A stretch of 12,359 bases of DNA from an uncultured Opitutia bacterium (GCA_903882335.1 CAIRWP010000138.1:1-12359); one strand, 5' to 3'; shown: positions 1 through 9,322, counted from the first letter of the stretch. The notes: generated from the letters alone by a model not told the origin. Translations and numbers: made by a program.

Positions 1-977
1 CCGAAGACGTCCTGCCAGGCCTTGGGCGCGCCGGGGGCGCCCGACGCGAGGGAGTCACCCGTCTCCGGGTCGAAGGCGCCCGTGCCGTGAAATTTCTCGG
101 GGTTGCGCAGGGCGGCGCCGAGGCCGCGGCCCTTCTCGGTGCGCACGTGCAGGATCACCGGGCCGGTGGCGTCGCGGCAGAAGGCGAGGTACTTCTCGAG
201 CGTCGGCAGGTCGTGGCCGTCGATCGGCCCGAGGTAGCGCACGCCGTACTGCTCGAACAGCGAGGACTGGTGGGTGAACCAGTTCTTCACGTGCCGCTTG
301 AAGCTGCGGCCGAAGTCGAGGACCTTGGTGCCGACGCGCGTGCGGCCCAGCAGGCGCTTGAGTCCCTGCTGCGAGCGGTTGTAGGGGCGCGTGACGATCA
401 GGCGGCTGAGGATGTCGGCCACCGCGCCGACGTTGCGGTCGATCGACCACTCGTTGTCGTTGAGCACGATCACCAGGCGCTTGGTGGACTTCGCCGCGTT
501 ATTGAGGGCCTCCATCGTGACCCCGCAGGTGAGGGCCGCGTCGCCGATCAGGGCGACGACGTGCGCGTCCTCGCCGAGGCGGTCGCGGGCGTTGGCCAGG
601 CCGACGGCGGCGGAGAGCGCGGTGCCCGCGTGGCCGGCGCCGAAGACGTCGTGCAGGCTCTCCTCGCGGTTAAGGAAGCCGCTGAGGCCGCCGGTCGTGC
701 GGATCCCGTCGAAGTCGGCCCCATTGCGGCCGGTGAGGAGCTTGTGCACGTAGCCTTGGTGGGCCACGTCGAAGACGAACTTGTCGGCGGGCGTCCGGAA
801 GACGCGGTGCAGCGCGAGGGTCAGCTCGACGACGCCGAGGTTGGGGCCGATGTGGCCGCCGTTGCGGGCGGTGACGGCGATCAGCCGCTCGCGGATCTCG
901 GCGGCGAGCGCGGGGAGCTGGTCGGCCGGGAGGGCCCGGACGTCCTCGGGGCCGCGGATGTTCGCGAGCAGCGCCAT
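1..977 (-). CDS. dxs: 1-deoxy-D-xylulose-5-phosphate synthase, N-terminal half (partial, runs off left edge)
   Basis: DXS condenses pyruvate and glyceraldehyde 3-phosphate with thiamine diphosphate, the first step of the cytoplasmic MEP isoprenoid pathway. The reading frame is open from an ATG at 977 to the window edge, giving about 325 of the usual ~620 residues (the TPP-binding domain). Visible motifs: GPNLGVVELTLALH near residue 44, FDVAHQGYVHKLLTGR near 69 (His73 matches the active-site His), FGAGHAGTALSAAVG near 112, the Mg/TPP motif as GDA at 145-147 instead of the usual GDG, LNDNEWSIDRNVG near 172, and LGPIDGHD near 248. The start codon overlaps the xseB stop by one base (TGATG), so translation is probably coupled. 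The xseB-dxs pairing is known from other bacteria, where ispA often lies between; ispA is absent here. The altered motifs resemble what I recall of chlamydial DXS; the identification as DXS is firm. Confidence 0.95.
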   Translation of the reverse strand, partial: MALLANIRGPEDVRALPADQLPALAAEIRERLIAVTARNGGHIGPNLGVVELTLALHRVFRTPADKFVFDVAHQGYVHKLLTGRNGADFDGIRTTGGLSGFLNREESLHDVFGAGHAGTALSAAVGLANARDRLGEDAHVVALIGDAALTCGVTMEALNNAAKSTKRLVIVLNDNEWSIDRNVGAVADILSRLIVTRPYNRSQQGLKRLLGRTRVGTKVLDFGRSFKRHVKNWFTHQSSLFEQYGVRYLGPIDGHDLPTLEKYLAFCRDATGPVILHVRTEKGRGLGAALRNPEKFHGTGAFDPETGDSLASGAPGAPKAWQDVF

Positions 978-1210
978 CAGCCCTGGCCTTCGTCGGCGCG
1001 CTTGCCCAGCTGCTCGATGCGCAGCTCGGCCGCCTCGAGGCTCTTCTGGCAGGACTTGAGCAGGCGGACCCCTTCCTCGTACTTCGTCACCAGCTCATCG
1101 AGCGAGACGGTGCCGGACTCGAGGGACTCGACGAGTTTCTCGAGCCGGGCGAGCTCATCCTCGAAGGATTCCTTGCCGGAGGCCGGGGTGGTTTTCTTGT
1201 CCGCACACAT
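977..1210 (-). CDS. xseB: exodeoxyribonuclease VII small subunit
   Basis: This 77-residue protein matches XseB, the small subunit that binds XseA to form exonuclease VII, a cytoplasmic nuclease degrading single-stranded DNA from both ends. The sequence shows the family pattern: FEDELARLEKLVESLESG (residues 16-33), then SLDELVTKYEEGVRLLKSC (36-54), then a predicted coiled-coil helix ending in LRIEQL. Length is typical (60-85 residues). The ATG at 1210 follows a 56-nt gap after the DUF167 gene, the widest spacing in this gene run; a purine stretch (GGGGAG) lies about 20 nt upstream, too far to be a normal ribosome binding site. The stop overlaps the dxs start. The longer open frame upstream to 1489 is not family-like and was left out. 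xseA is not in the window. Confidence 0.93.
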   Translation of the reverse strand: MCADKKTTPASGKESFEDELARLEKLVESLESGTVSLDELVTKYEEGVRLLKSCQKSLEAAELRIEQLGKRADEGQG

Positions 1211-1266
1211 GGGAGAGCCGGTACTGTCTCCCCGACCCCCGCCCCCCTCAAGCGGATTGTGCCGGC

Positions 1267-1539
1267 TCAGGCGAGAAGCCGGGCCTTGGCCTCGGTTTCG
1301 GTGATCCCGACGAGCCCGATGACCTTGACGGGAGAAGCCAGCCCCGCGACGACGGTCACCTGGGCGAGGGGCAGCCCGAGCCGGTCGGCGAGCAACGCGC
1401 GGACCTCGCGGTTGGCCTGGCCGCCGGCCGGCGGGGCGGCCACCCGGACCTTCACGGCGGCGCCCAGCAGGCCGACGACCTCCGAACACGAGGCACCGGG
1501 GACGACCTTGATCTGGAGGCGGCAGGCCGGCCCGCTCAC
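1267..1539 (-). CDS. DUF167 / YggU family protein
   Basis: This 90-residue protein belongs to the DUF167 (YggU) family, whose molecular role is unknown. The recognisable core is KVRVAAPPAGGQANREVRAL (residues 30-49), the family signature of a lysine strand, then APP, a Gly and Ala-Asn before a helix, followed by a second strand region VTVVAG with SPVKVI near 69-74. Length is typical for the family. The start is taken as GTG at 1539, which shares four bases (GTGA) with the M42 aminopeptidase stop; no ATG is available at a sensible position, and the protein begins just before the first conserved strand (CRLQIKVVPGA). Overlap implies translational coupling to the upstream peptidase. The longer frame to 1974 is antisense-like filler inside the peptidase gene. 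Confidence 0.88.
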   Translation of the reverse strand: MSGPACRLQIKVVPGASCSEVVGLLGAAVKVRVAAPPAGGQANREVRALLADRLGLPLAQVTVVAGLASPVKVIGLVGITETEAKARLLA

Positions 1540-2615
1540 ACGTAGCGGGTGAGGCCCGCGACCGTCCGGGCGTCGAGCTTGCGCGTCAGCGCGACCGCGA
1601 GGTCGACGCAGGCGTGGAGGTCGGCGAGGTCCAGCACCGCGTTGTGCGTGTGGATGTAGCGCGCGGGGACGCCGAGCACGATGACCGGGACGCCGAGACC
1701 GTGGGCCTGGAAGGCACGCGCATCGGTGCCACCGGTGCGGCGGACCGCCACCTGGCAAGGGATCCCCGCCTCGGCGGCGGTCGCGAGGGCGAGGTCGACG
1801 AGCCGCGGATGCATGATGGCCGTCGGGTCGTAGGCGCGCACCTGCACGCCGCCACCCAAGGCGCCCTGCGGGGTCCCGCCAGGAGCGCCCGGCACGTCGT
1901 CGGCCGGCGGACCTTCGAGGACAATCACGACGTCGGGCTGCGCGAGGCGCGCGGCGACGACGGCGCCGCGGCAACCGACCTCTTCCTGCACGGTGGCGAC
2001 GGCCAGAGCCTGACAGGCCGGAGGCTGCGCGTCGAGGCGCTGGATCGCCAAGGTCAACGCGGCCATGCCGGCGCGGTTATCGAAAGCCTTGGCCGCGTAG
2101 AGCCCCGCCTCCGCCAGCGGGATGAACGGAGCCTCGGGGACCACCGGGTCGCCCTCGCGCAGGCCGAGCGCGCGCACGCCTTGGGCCGAGCGGACCCCGA
2201 GGTCGACGAAGACCTTGTCGGGCGAGGCGGCCTGGGCGCCGCCTTGGTGCGGCGGCAGAGCGGTGACGATCCCGATGAACTCGCGCCCGTTGGCGCGGGC
2301 GAGGACGCGCAGCCGCTGGGCCGCCAGCACGCCGTCGGGCCAACCGCCGACCGGGACGAGACGGAGGAAGCCGTCCGGGGTGATGTCATGGATCAGGAAG
2401 CCCACCTCGTCCATGTGCGCGGTCAGGACGACGCGCGGACCGGCGACCTCGGCCGCCGGCGCCGCCAGCACGCCGCCGAGCCCGTCGGCGGTGAAACGGC
2501 GGCCGCGCAGCTCGCGGAGGAAGATCGCGCGGACGGCATCCTCATGGCCGGAGGCGCCATGGGCCTGGGAATACTCCTCGAGCAGGCGGACCGAATCGGA
2601 GGGACGGGAGGTCAT
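1536..2615 (-). CDS. M42 family metallo-aminopeptidase (glutamyl aminopeptidase / FrvX-like)
   Basis: This 359-residue protein is a peptidase of family M42, cytoplasmic di-metal aminopeptidases that often form dodecameric shells and trim short peptides. All the expected metal and catalytic motifs are present: AHMDEVG with His67 and Asp69, KAFDNRAG with Asp179, QEEVGCRGA with Glu211-Glu212 (catalytic base and ligand), LEGPPADD with Glu234 at the position held by Asp or Glu in the family, and ARYIHTHNAV with His322 or His324 as the last ligand. The N-terminal LLEEYSQAHGASGHEDAVR is the usual opening. Length is typical (340-360). Only 6 nt separate it from the exbD-like gene upstream, and its stop overlaps the DUF167 start, so it belongs to the same transcript. 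Substrate (for example Glu/Asp versus neutral residues) cannot be told from the sequence. Confidence 0.93.
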   Translation of the reverse strand: MTSRPSDSVRLLEEYSQAHGASGHEDAVRAIFLRELRGRRFTADGLGGVLAAPAAEVAGPRVVLTAHMDEVGFLIHDITPDGFLRLVPVGGWPDGVLAAQRLRVLARANGREFIGIVTALPPHQGGAQAASPDKVFVDLGVRSAQGVRALGLREGDPVVPEAPFIPLAEAGLYAAKAFDNRAGMAALTLAIQRLDAQPPACQALAVATVQEEVGCRGAVVAARLAQPDVVIVLEGPPADDVPGAPGGTPQGALGGGVQVRAYDPTAIMHPRLVDLALATAAEAGIPCQVAVRRTGGTDARAFQAHGLGVPVIVLGVPARYIHTHNAVLDLADLHACVDLAVALTRKLDARTVAGLTRYV

Positions 2616-2621
2616 GGGAAA

Positions 2622-3023
2622 TCAGCGGGCGGGGCGGGTCAGGAGGCGGGGCCGGAGCCCGGCCTTGGCGACGGCGTCGAGCGCGGCGACGGAGGCGCCG
2701 GTCAGCGAACGCTCGTCGGCGACGATGAGGACCTCGCTTGCGGGCGCCTTGTTGGCCTGAGCGGTCAGCGAACGCTCCAAAGCGGCACGGTCGATCTCCT
2801 TACCCTCGAGGAACAGCTTGCCGTCCTTGTCGACGGACAGGACGAGCGAAGGCACGCCGGCCTGGGCGGCGCCTGTCGTGGTCGAAGGCGGGACGATCGA
2901 GAGGGAATGCGTCTGATCGAAACGACCCGCCAGCAGGAGAAAGAAGACCAGGACTACCAACACGTCGATCAGGGGGATGACGTTGATGTCGGCGCGCCGG
3001 CGCCGGGCGACGACGAGGCTCAT
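2622..3023 (-). CDS. ExbD/TolR family biopolymer transport protein
   Basis: This 133-residue protein has the ExbD/TolR layout: a short basic cytoplasmic start (RRRRADINVIPLID), one membrane helix (about residues 14-33) carrying Asp20 in PLIDVLVVLVFF, which is the conserved proton-handling aspartate, and a periplasmic domain of about 95 residues with LVLSVDKDGKLFLEG and EVLIVADE. ExbD with ExbB forms the proton-driven motor that powers TonB-dependent uptake or Tol functions at the inner membrane. The start at 3023 sits in an ATGA overlap with the exbB-like stop. The final sheet ends in GLRPRLLTRPAR, slightly unusual against the more common tail. No TonB or receptor gene is in the window, so its partner is unknown; ExbD versus TolR cannot be separated with certainty. 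Confidence 0.9.
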   Translation of the reverse strand: MSLVVARRRRADINVIPLIDVLVVLVFFLLLAGRFDQTHSLSIVPPSTTTGAAQAGVPSLVLSVDKDGKLFLEGKEIDRAALERSLTAQANKAPASEVLIVADERSLTGASVAALDAVAKAGLRPRLLTRPAR

Positions 3024-3571
3024 CGCGCGGAGCCCTCGAGCGTCTCGACCAGGACGTCCAGCCGGGAGCTGATCACCTCGAGCCGGCGACCGAGCCAGTT
3101 GGCGCCGATGAGAGCCGGGATGGCGATGCAGAGGCCGATCATGGTCGTGCTGAGCGCCAGGCCCACCCCGCGGGTGAGCGTGGCGGCGTCGGGTAGACCC
3201 TGCGCCGGGAAAAGCGTGGCGAGGCCGGTGACGGTGCCGAGCAAGCCAAGCAGGGGCGCGGCGGCGACGATGCTGTCGAGCCAATGCAGCCCGCGCTGGA
3301 GGCGGACGATTTCGGCGCGGGCGTGGGCCTTGAGGGCTTCACCGGTGGCGCCTTCGGACCAGCGACGGACGAGTCGACCCGCGGGGGTGATGGCGAGCTC
3401 CGGGTCGAGGTTGGCCGCGCGACCGGCGCGGACCGCCGCCAGCAACGCTTCCGGTGCGACGCTGCCGGGGCGGAGCACCCAGGCCCGCTCCAGGAGCAGG
3501 AAGAGGGCCGCCAGCGAGCAGAAGCCCAGCGGCCAGAGGAAGATGCCCGCGCCTTCGATCAAGGTTTGCAC
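3020..3571 (-). CDS. MotA/TolQ/ExbB proton channel family protein
   Basis: This 183-residue inner-membrane protein matches the MotA/TolQ/ExbB family. Three membrane segments can be seen: residues about 11-33 (FLWPLGFCSLAALFLLLERA), about 99-121 (containing AAAPLLGLLGTVTGLATLF, the family signature), and about 137-160 (GLALSTTMIGLCIAIPALIG). The cytoplasmic loop between the first two is short, as in the compact ExbB proteins. It overlaps the exbD-like gene by four bases and the two surely act as a pair, forming the pentamer/dimer proton motor. The start is taken as GTG at 3571 because the protein then opens just before the first helix; TTG three codons later is an alternative. The frame continues upstream to 3874 but that part is arginine- and proline-rich shadow sequence inside pgl. 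Confidence 0.88.
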   Translation of the reverse strand: MQTLIEGAGIFLWPLGFCSLAALFLLLERAWVLRPGSVAPEALLAAVRAGRAANLDPELAITPAGRLVRRWSEGATGEALKAHARAEIVRLQRGLHWLDSIVAAAPLLGLLGTVTGLATLFPAQGLPDAATLTRGVGLALSTTMIGLCIAIPALIGANWLGRRLEVISSRLDVLVETLEGSAR

Positions 3572-3620
3572 GGTCCGGAGCCTGTGGGGACGCCGGGAGT
3601 CCGCAAGCCCAGGAAGGCGT

Positions 3621-4343
3621 TCAGAGCAACGCGGCCGCTTCCTCGTCCGCCAGCCAGGTGACCTTCGCCGACCAGGCGCGCAGGACCTGCCCGGGGTGCG
3701 TGGCCGGGGCGAGGTCGCCTTCGCAGACGGCCCGCAGCGCCGCCGCCTTGGACTTACCGTTGACCAGCACCACGATGGCACCGCATTGGGCGAGGCCCGC
3801 CTCGGTGATCGTGAGGCGCCAACCGCGGCCGGGCCATTCGGTGGCGGCGAACCGCGGGAGACCCGGGGCCCCAATCAAAGGGCAACCGGGCCACAGGGAA
3901 GCGATGTGGCTGTCGTCGCCCAGGCCCAGGACGCAGAGGTCGAAGGCGCGGCGGGGGGAACGGCGCGTCCAGGCGTCATCGTAGGCCTCGGCCGCGACGG
4001 CGGGCGTGAACTCGGTGGGCCAAGGGTGGCGGCGCAGGGCGGGCACGCCCAGCGGGTCGAGCAGGCCGCGGGCGGCGTGGCCGAAGTTGGAGTCGTCGGA
4101 CCGGAGCGGCACGCAGCGTTCGTCGCTCACGTGCCAGTCGGTGCGGAGTAGGGTCTCGAAGGACAGCGCCGACTGGGCGCGGGCCCAGGCGTAGAAGGCC
4201 TTGGGCGTGGAGCCGCCGCTGAGGCCCACGGACACCGGGCGGGCGGACACCTGGGCGTTGAGGCGGCGGGCGAGCTCGGCGAAGGCGGCGTCGCGGGGCA
4301 GGACGTGGACGTCGCCGGCGAGCGTGGGGATGAGACGGGCCAT
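3621..4343 (-). CDS. pgl: 6-phosphogluconolactonase
   Basis: This 240-residue protein matches 6-phosphogluconolactonase (DevB/Pgl type), the cytoplasmic enzyme hydrolysing 6-phosphogluconolactone in the oxidative pentose phosphate pathway. Motifs: VGLSGGSTPKAFY (residues 39-51, sugar-phosphate loop), WHVSDERCVPLRSDDSNFG (70-88, the family W-x-x-DER...SN block), LGLGDDSHIASLWPG (139-153), ITEAGLAQCGAIVVLVNGKSKAAAL (179-203). The third motif normally reads G-x-D-G-H-T-A-S-L-F-P; here Asp144 and His146 are kept but the Gly is Ser145. Length is typical. It begins at ATG 4343, preceded by a pyrimidine-rich leader with no Shine-Dalgarno sequence. It is 49 nt ahead of the exbB-like gene and may head that operon. 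The related glucosamine-6-phosphate deaminases are less likely given these motifs. Confidence 0.88.
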   Translation of the reverse strand: MARLIPTLAGDVHVLPRDAAFAELARRLNAQVSARPVSVGLSGGSTPKAFYAWARAQSALSFETLLRTDWHVSDERCVPLRSDDSNFGHAARGLLDPLGVPALRRHPWPTEFTPAVAAEAYDDAWTRRSPRRAFDLCVLGLGDDSHIASLWPGCPLIGAPGLPRFAATEWPGRGWRLTITEAGLAQCGAIVVLVNGKSKAAALRAVCEGDLAPATHPGQVLRAWSAKVTWLADEEAAALL

Positions 4344-4365
4344 GGGGGAGAGGATAGAGGGCCGG

Positions 4366-4389
4366 AGGACAAGAGGACAAGAGGACAAG
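4366..4389 (-). repeat. three tandem 8-bp repeats in the pgl leader
   Basis: Three perfect copies of AGGACAAG on the plus strand (CTTGTCCT in the sense of pgl transcription) lie 23-46 nt upstream of the pgl start codon, in an untranslated, pyrimidine-rich leader. A further partial match (CCTCT...CCTCT) follows towards the start. Direct observation; function unknown. Such a short tandem tract can change copy number by slippage. Confidence 0.8.
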
Positions 4390-4471
4390 CGGGCGCCCGC
4401 GGCGGGCGGCGGGAAGCCGACTGAGACCGAAGCATAACCGGGGCCACCGGCAGGGGCACGACGGCCCCAAC

Positions 4472-4498
4472 AAAAAGGGCGTCCTTGCGGACGCCCTT
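4472..4498 (-). terminator. Rho-independent terminator after nrdA
   Basis: Read on the minus strand, a perfect 8-bp GC stem GGGCGTCC / GGACGCCC closes a GCAA tetraloop (extended by two A-T pairs) and is followed by TTTTTG. It lies about 48 nt downstream of the nrdA stop at 4547 and ends the nrdB-nrdA transcript before pgl. The plus strand lacks a T-tract of comparable quality, so it acts on the minus strand. Confidence 0.9.
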
Positions 4499-4546
4499 GA
4501 TTTCCCGGCCCTCCGGTCACCAGGCCCTCGGGCCCTCGAGTCAGGT

Positions 4547-7726
<3,180 letters not shown>

Positions 7727-7841
7727 GCGGGAGAAAAGGAGGGGGGCGGGGAAGCGGGAGGTAATGGCGCTGGCGGGGGCCGGCGCAGGGTGGTGGATTG
7801 GGTGGTGCTAGGGGGAAGCGTAAACAGGAAACGTGCCAGTC

Positions 7842-7867
7842 CCGGGCGCGGAGGGGGTAACGCCCGG
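7842..7867 (-). other. small hairpin in the nrdB-nrdA gap
   Basis: In the 157-nt gap between nrdB and nrdA, the minus strand can form a perfect 7-bp stem CCGGGCG / CGCCCGG with a 12-nt loop, starting 16 nt after the nrdB stop. No T-tract follows, so it is not a standard terminator; it might stabilise the nrdB message or tune nrdA expression. In GC-rich DNA a 7-bp stem can arise by chance. Confidence 0.35.
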
Positions 7868-7883
7868 AAACCGACGGCGGTGC

Positions 7884-8975
7884 TCAGAGTTCGTCGTCGT
7901 TGACGGTGCCGAGCGCGCCTTGCTTCTGGTACTCGGTGACGCGGCCTTCGAAGAAGTTCTGCTCCTTCTTGAGGTCCATCATCTCGGAGAGCCAGGGGAA
8001 GGGATTGACGGTCTCGGCGACCAAGGGATCGAGGCCGCAGTTGCGGAGACGACGGTCGGCGATGAAGTCGATGTACAGCTCGAACTCCTTGGAGGAGAGG
8101 CCGAGGCCGTTGAGGGGCAGGCAGTCACGGATGAAGTCCTTCTCGAGCGTCACGGCGGTGGCCATGAGCTGGCGGAGCTCCTCCTTGAACGCGGGGGTCC
8201 AGATGTCGGGGTTCTCCTTGACGAGCTCGGCGAGCAGGTTGCGGAAGAGGTCGATGTGGTTGGACTCGTCGCGCAGCGTGTAGCGGAACATCTGGCCGAT
8301 ACCAGGGAACTTGTTCTGACGGGCGAGCGAGAGCACCATGCCGAAGAGGCCGTAGAACTGAGTGCCTTCCATGCACTGTCCGAAGAGGAAGATGTTATGG
8401 GCGAGCGCCTGCTTGTCCTCGAGCTTGGTCAGGTCGAGCTTGCGACGCAGCGCGCGGGAGTTGTTGACGACGAAGGACGCCTTCTTGGCAATCGTCGGGA
8501 TGTCCTCGAACATCGCCTCGCACTCGTGCGGGTTGATGCCGAGCGAGGAGATCATGTAGACCAGCGAGTCGGCGTGGATGTTCTCCTCGTGGGCGTGGCG
8601 GCCGAGGACGAGCTTGAGCTCGGGCGCGGTGACGACCTCGCGGACGACGTGGATGATATTGTCGCCGACGATGCCCTCGGCGGCGGAGAAATAACCGATG
8701 GCCATCTTGACGATCCAGCGGTCGATCTCGCTGATCTGGCCGGTCTGGTCGCGCCATTGCTCGCAGTCCTTCTGCATCGGGATGTCCTCGGGCTCCCAAT
8801 GGTTGTTCTTCATCGTCTTGTAGAGATCGTAGGCCCACTGGTACTTCAGCGGCAGGATGTTGAAGAACATGGTCTCGCGACCGTTGATGACGCGCTTGTT
8901 GGCGAAGGCCTCCTCGGCCTTCGTCTTATCGAGGACGAAGGACTTTGGGCCGACTTTGATGGTGATGATTTCCAT
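7884..8975 (-). CDS. nrdB: class I ribonucleotide reductase small (beta) subunit, predicted subclass Ic (Mn/Fe, no radical tyrosine)
   Basis: This 363-residue protein is the R2 subunit, which holds the dinuclear metal cofactor that starts radical chemistry in NrdA. All six metal ligands are visible with family spacing: Glu100 (YFSAAEGIVGDN), Glu131 and His134 (HEENIH), Glu203 (QCMEGTQFYG), Glu237 and His240 (RDESNH). At the position of the radical tyrosine (E. coli Tyr122, four residues after the first His) there is Leu138, while Tyr140 is at the place of chlamydial Tyr129. The first ligand is Glu, as in Chlamydia trachomatis R2 (Glu89), not Asp as in E. coli. Together this predicts the Mn(IV)/Fe(III) class Ic enzyme. 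Metal ligands are intact, so it is not the metal-free R2e type. The C-terminus has EGRVTEYQ with the conserved transfer Tyr349. It leads the nrdB-nrdA operon behind two NrdR boxes. Confidence 0.95.
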   Translation of the reverse strand: MEIITIKVGPKSFVLDKTKAEEAFANKRVINGRETMFFNILPLKYQWAYDLYKTMKNNHWEPEDIPMQKDCEQWRDQTGQISEIDRWIVKMAIGYFSAAEGIVGDNIIHVVREVVTAPELKLVLGRHAHEENIHADSLVYMISSLGINPHECEAMFEDIPTIAKKASFVVNNSRALRRKLDLTKLEDKQALAHNIFLFGQCMEGTQFYGLFGMVLSLARQNKFPGIGQMFRYTLRDESNHIDLFRNLLAELVKENPDIWTPAFKEELRQLMATAVTLEKDFIRDCLPLNGLGLSSKEFELYIDFIADRRLRNCGLDPLVAETVNPFPWLSEMMDLKKEQNFFEGRVTEYQKQGALGTVNDDEL

Positions 8976-9051
8976 GGGCTGGAGAGTGGGGGGAAAAGGG
9001 GGTGGTTGGCGCCGGGGCCGGCCGCCTTGGAAGTGGTATGAGTGGGAGATA

Positions 9052-9067
9052 ATACTAGATGTAGGGG
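9052..9067 (-). promoter_or_regulatory. NrdR box A upstream of nrdB
   Basis: The 16-mer ATACTAGATGTAGGGG fits the core of the NrdR operator, which I recall as a palindrome around C-w-A-x-A-T-x-T-w-G: here CTAGATGTAG (9055-9064). NrdR is the zinc-finger/ATP-cone repressor of ribonucleotide reductase genes. The box covers the proposed -10 of nrdB, as expected for repression. Its partner lies 32 bp away centre to centre. Confidence 0.8.
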
Positions 9068-9080
9068 CTGCAAATGAAAA
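9052..9080 (-). promoter_or_regulatory. candidate sigma-70 promoter for nrdB-nrdA
   Basis: On the minus strand, TTTTCA (9080-9075) and TAGTAT (9057-9052) are separated by 17 nt. An alternative -10 is TATTAT at 9054-9049. This would give a leader of about 70 nt. The -35 match is weak; the strongest support is that the two NrdR boxes sit over the -10 and just upstream of the -35. Confidence 0.45.
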
Positions 9081-9083
9081 TCT

Positions 9084-9099
9084 CCGCTACATCTAGTGT
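9084..9099 (-). promoter_or_regulatory. NrdR box B upstream of nrdB
   Basis: On the minus strand this reads ACACTAGATGTAGCGG. Its 10-bp core CTAGATGTAG (9087-9096) is identical to that of box A read on the plus strand, so the two cores form an inverted pair. The centres are 32 bp apart, about three helical turns, the arrangement known for paired NrdR boxes. The left half (ACAC) agrees better with the consensus than in box A. Confidence 0.8.
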
Positions 9100-9132
9100 T
9101 AATGCACAAACCTTTGTCCTACGGGGACTTGG

Positions 9133-9150
9133 GTAAATAACTTTATTCAC
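9133..9150. promoter_or_regulatory. 18-bp imperfect dyad between nrdB and the YihY gene
   Basis: GTAAATAA and TTATTCAC form an inverted repeat with one mismatch around a 2-bp centre, in the AT-rich part of the divergent intergenic region (8976-9322). It lies upstream of NrdR box B for nrdB and is also upstream of the YihY gene. It could be an operator or part of a promoter. Besides this, the NrdR boxes and the candidate promoter, I see nothing definite in this 347-nt region; 9151-9322 has no convincing promoter. Confidence 0.35.
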
Positions 9151-9322
9151 AGGGGTGGTTTTTGACGGTTTTTTGATGAGAAATCACCCCAGGAAGCGGA
9201 TGGGCACAAAATCCGAGGATTTCCTGAGGGGCAAACGCCAGTTGTTGGTCTTGCTCACGGCCAGGCGGAGGCGGGGGCGGGCCGGGATTGCGGAAGCCCC
9301 GATAATCGGCACGTTCCTGCCC

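Noticed and set aside
1614..4151. An 845-residue plus-strand open frame across exbD, exbB and pgl
   Set aside because: It lies antisense to four well-supported genes, has no recognisable domains and is rich in R, G and A as expected of a shadow frame.
7884..8975. NrdB as an R2-like ligand-binding oxidase or metal-free R2e
   Set aside because: It is followed by nrdA, has the R2 length and C-terminal Tyr349 region, and keeps all six metal ligands, which fits neither alternative.
9155..9322. Longer start for the YihY protein, including an ATG at 9200 with AGGAAG upstream
   Set aside because: The extra residues (many R and G, no family similarity) look untranslated, and most genes here lack such a motif. 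Kept only as an alternative.
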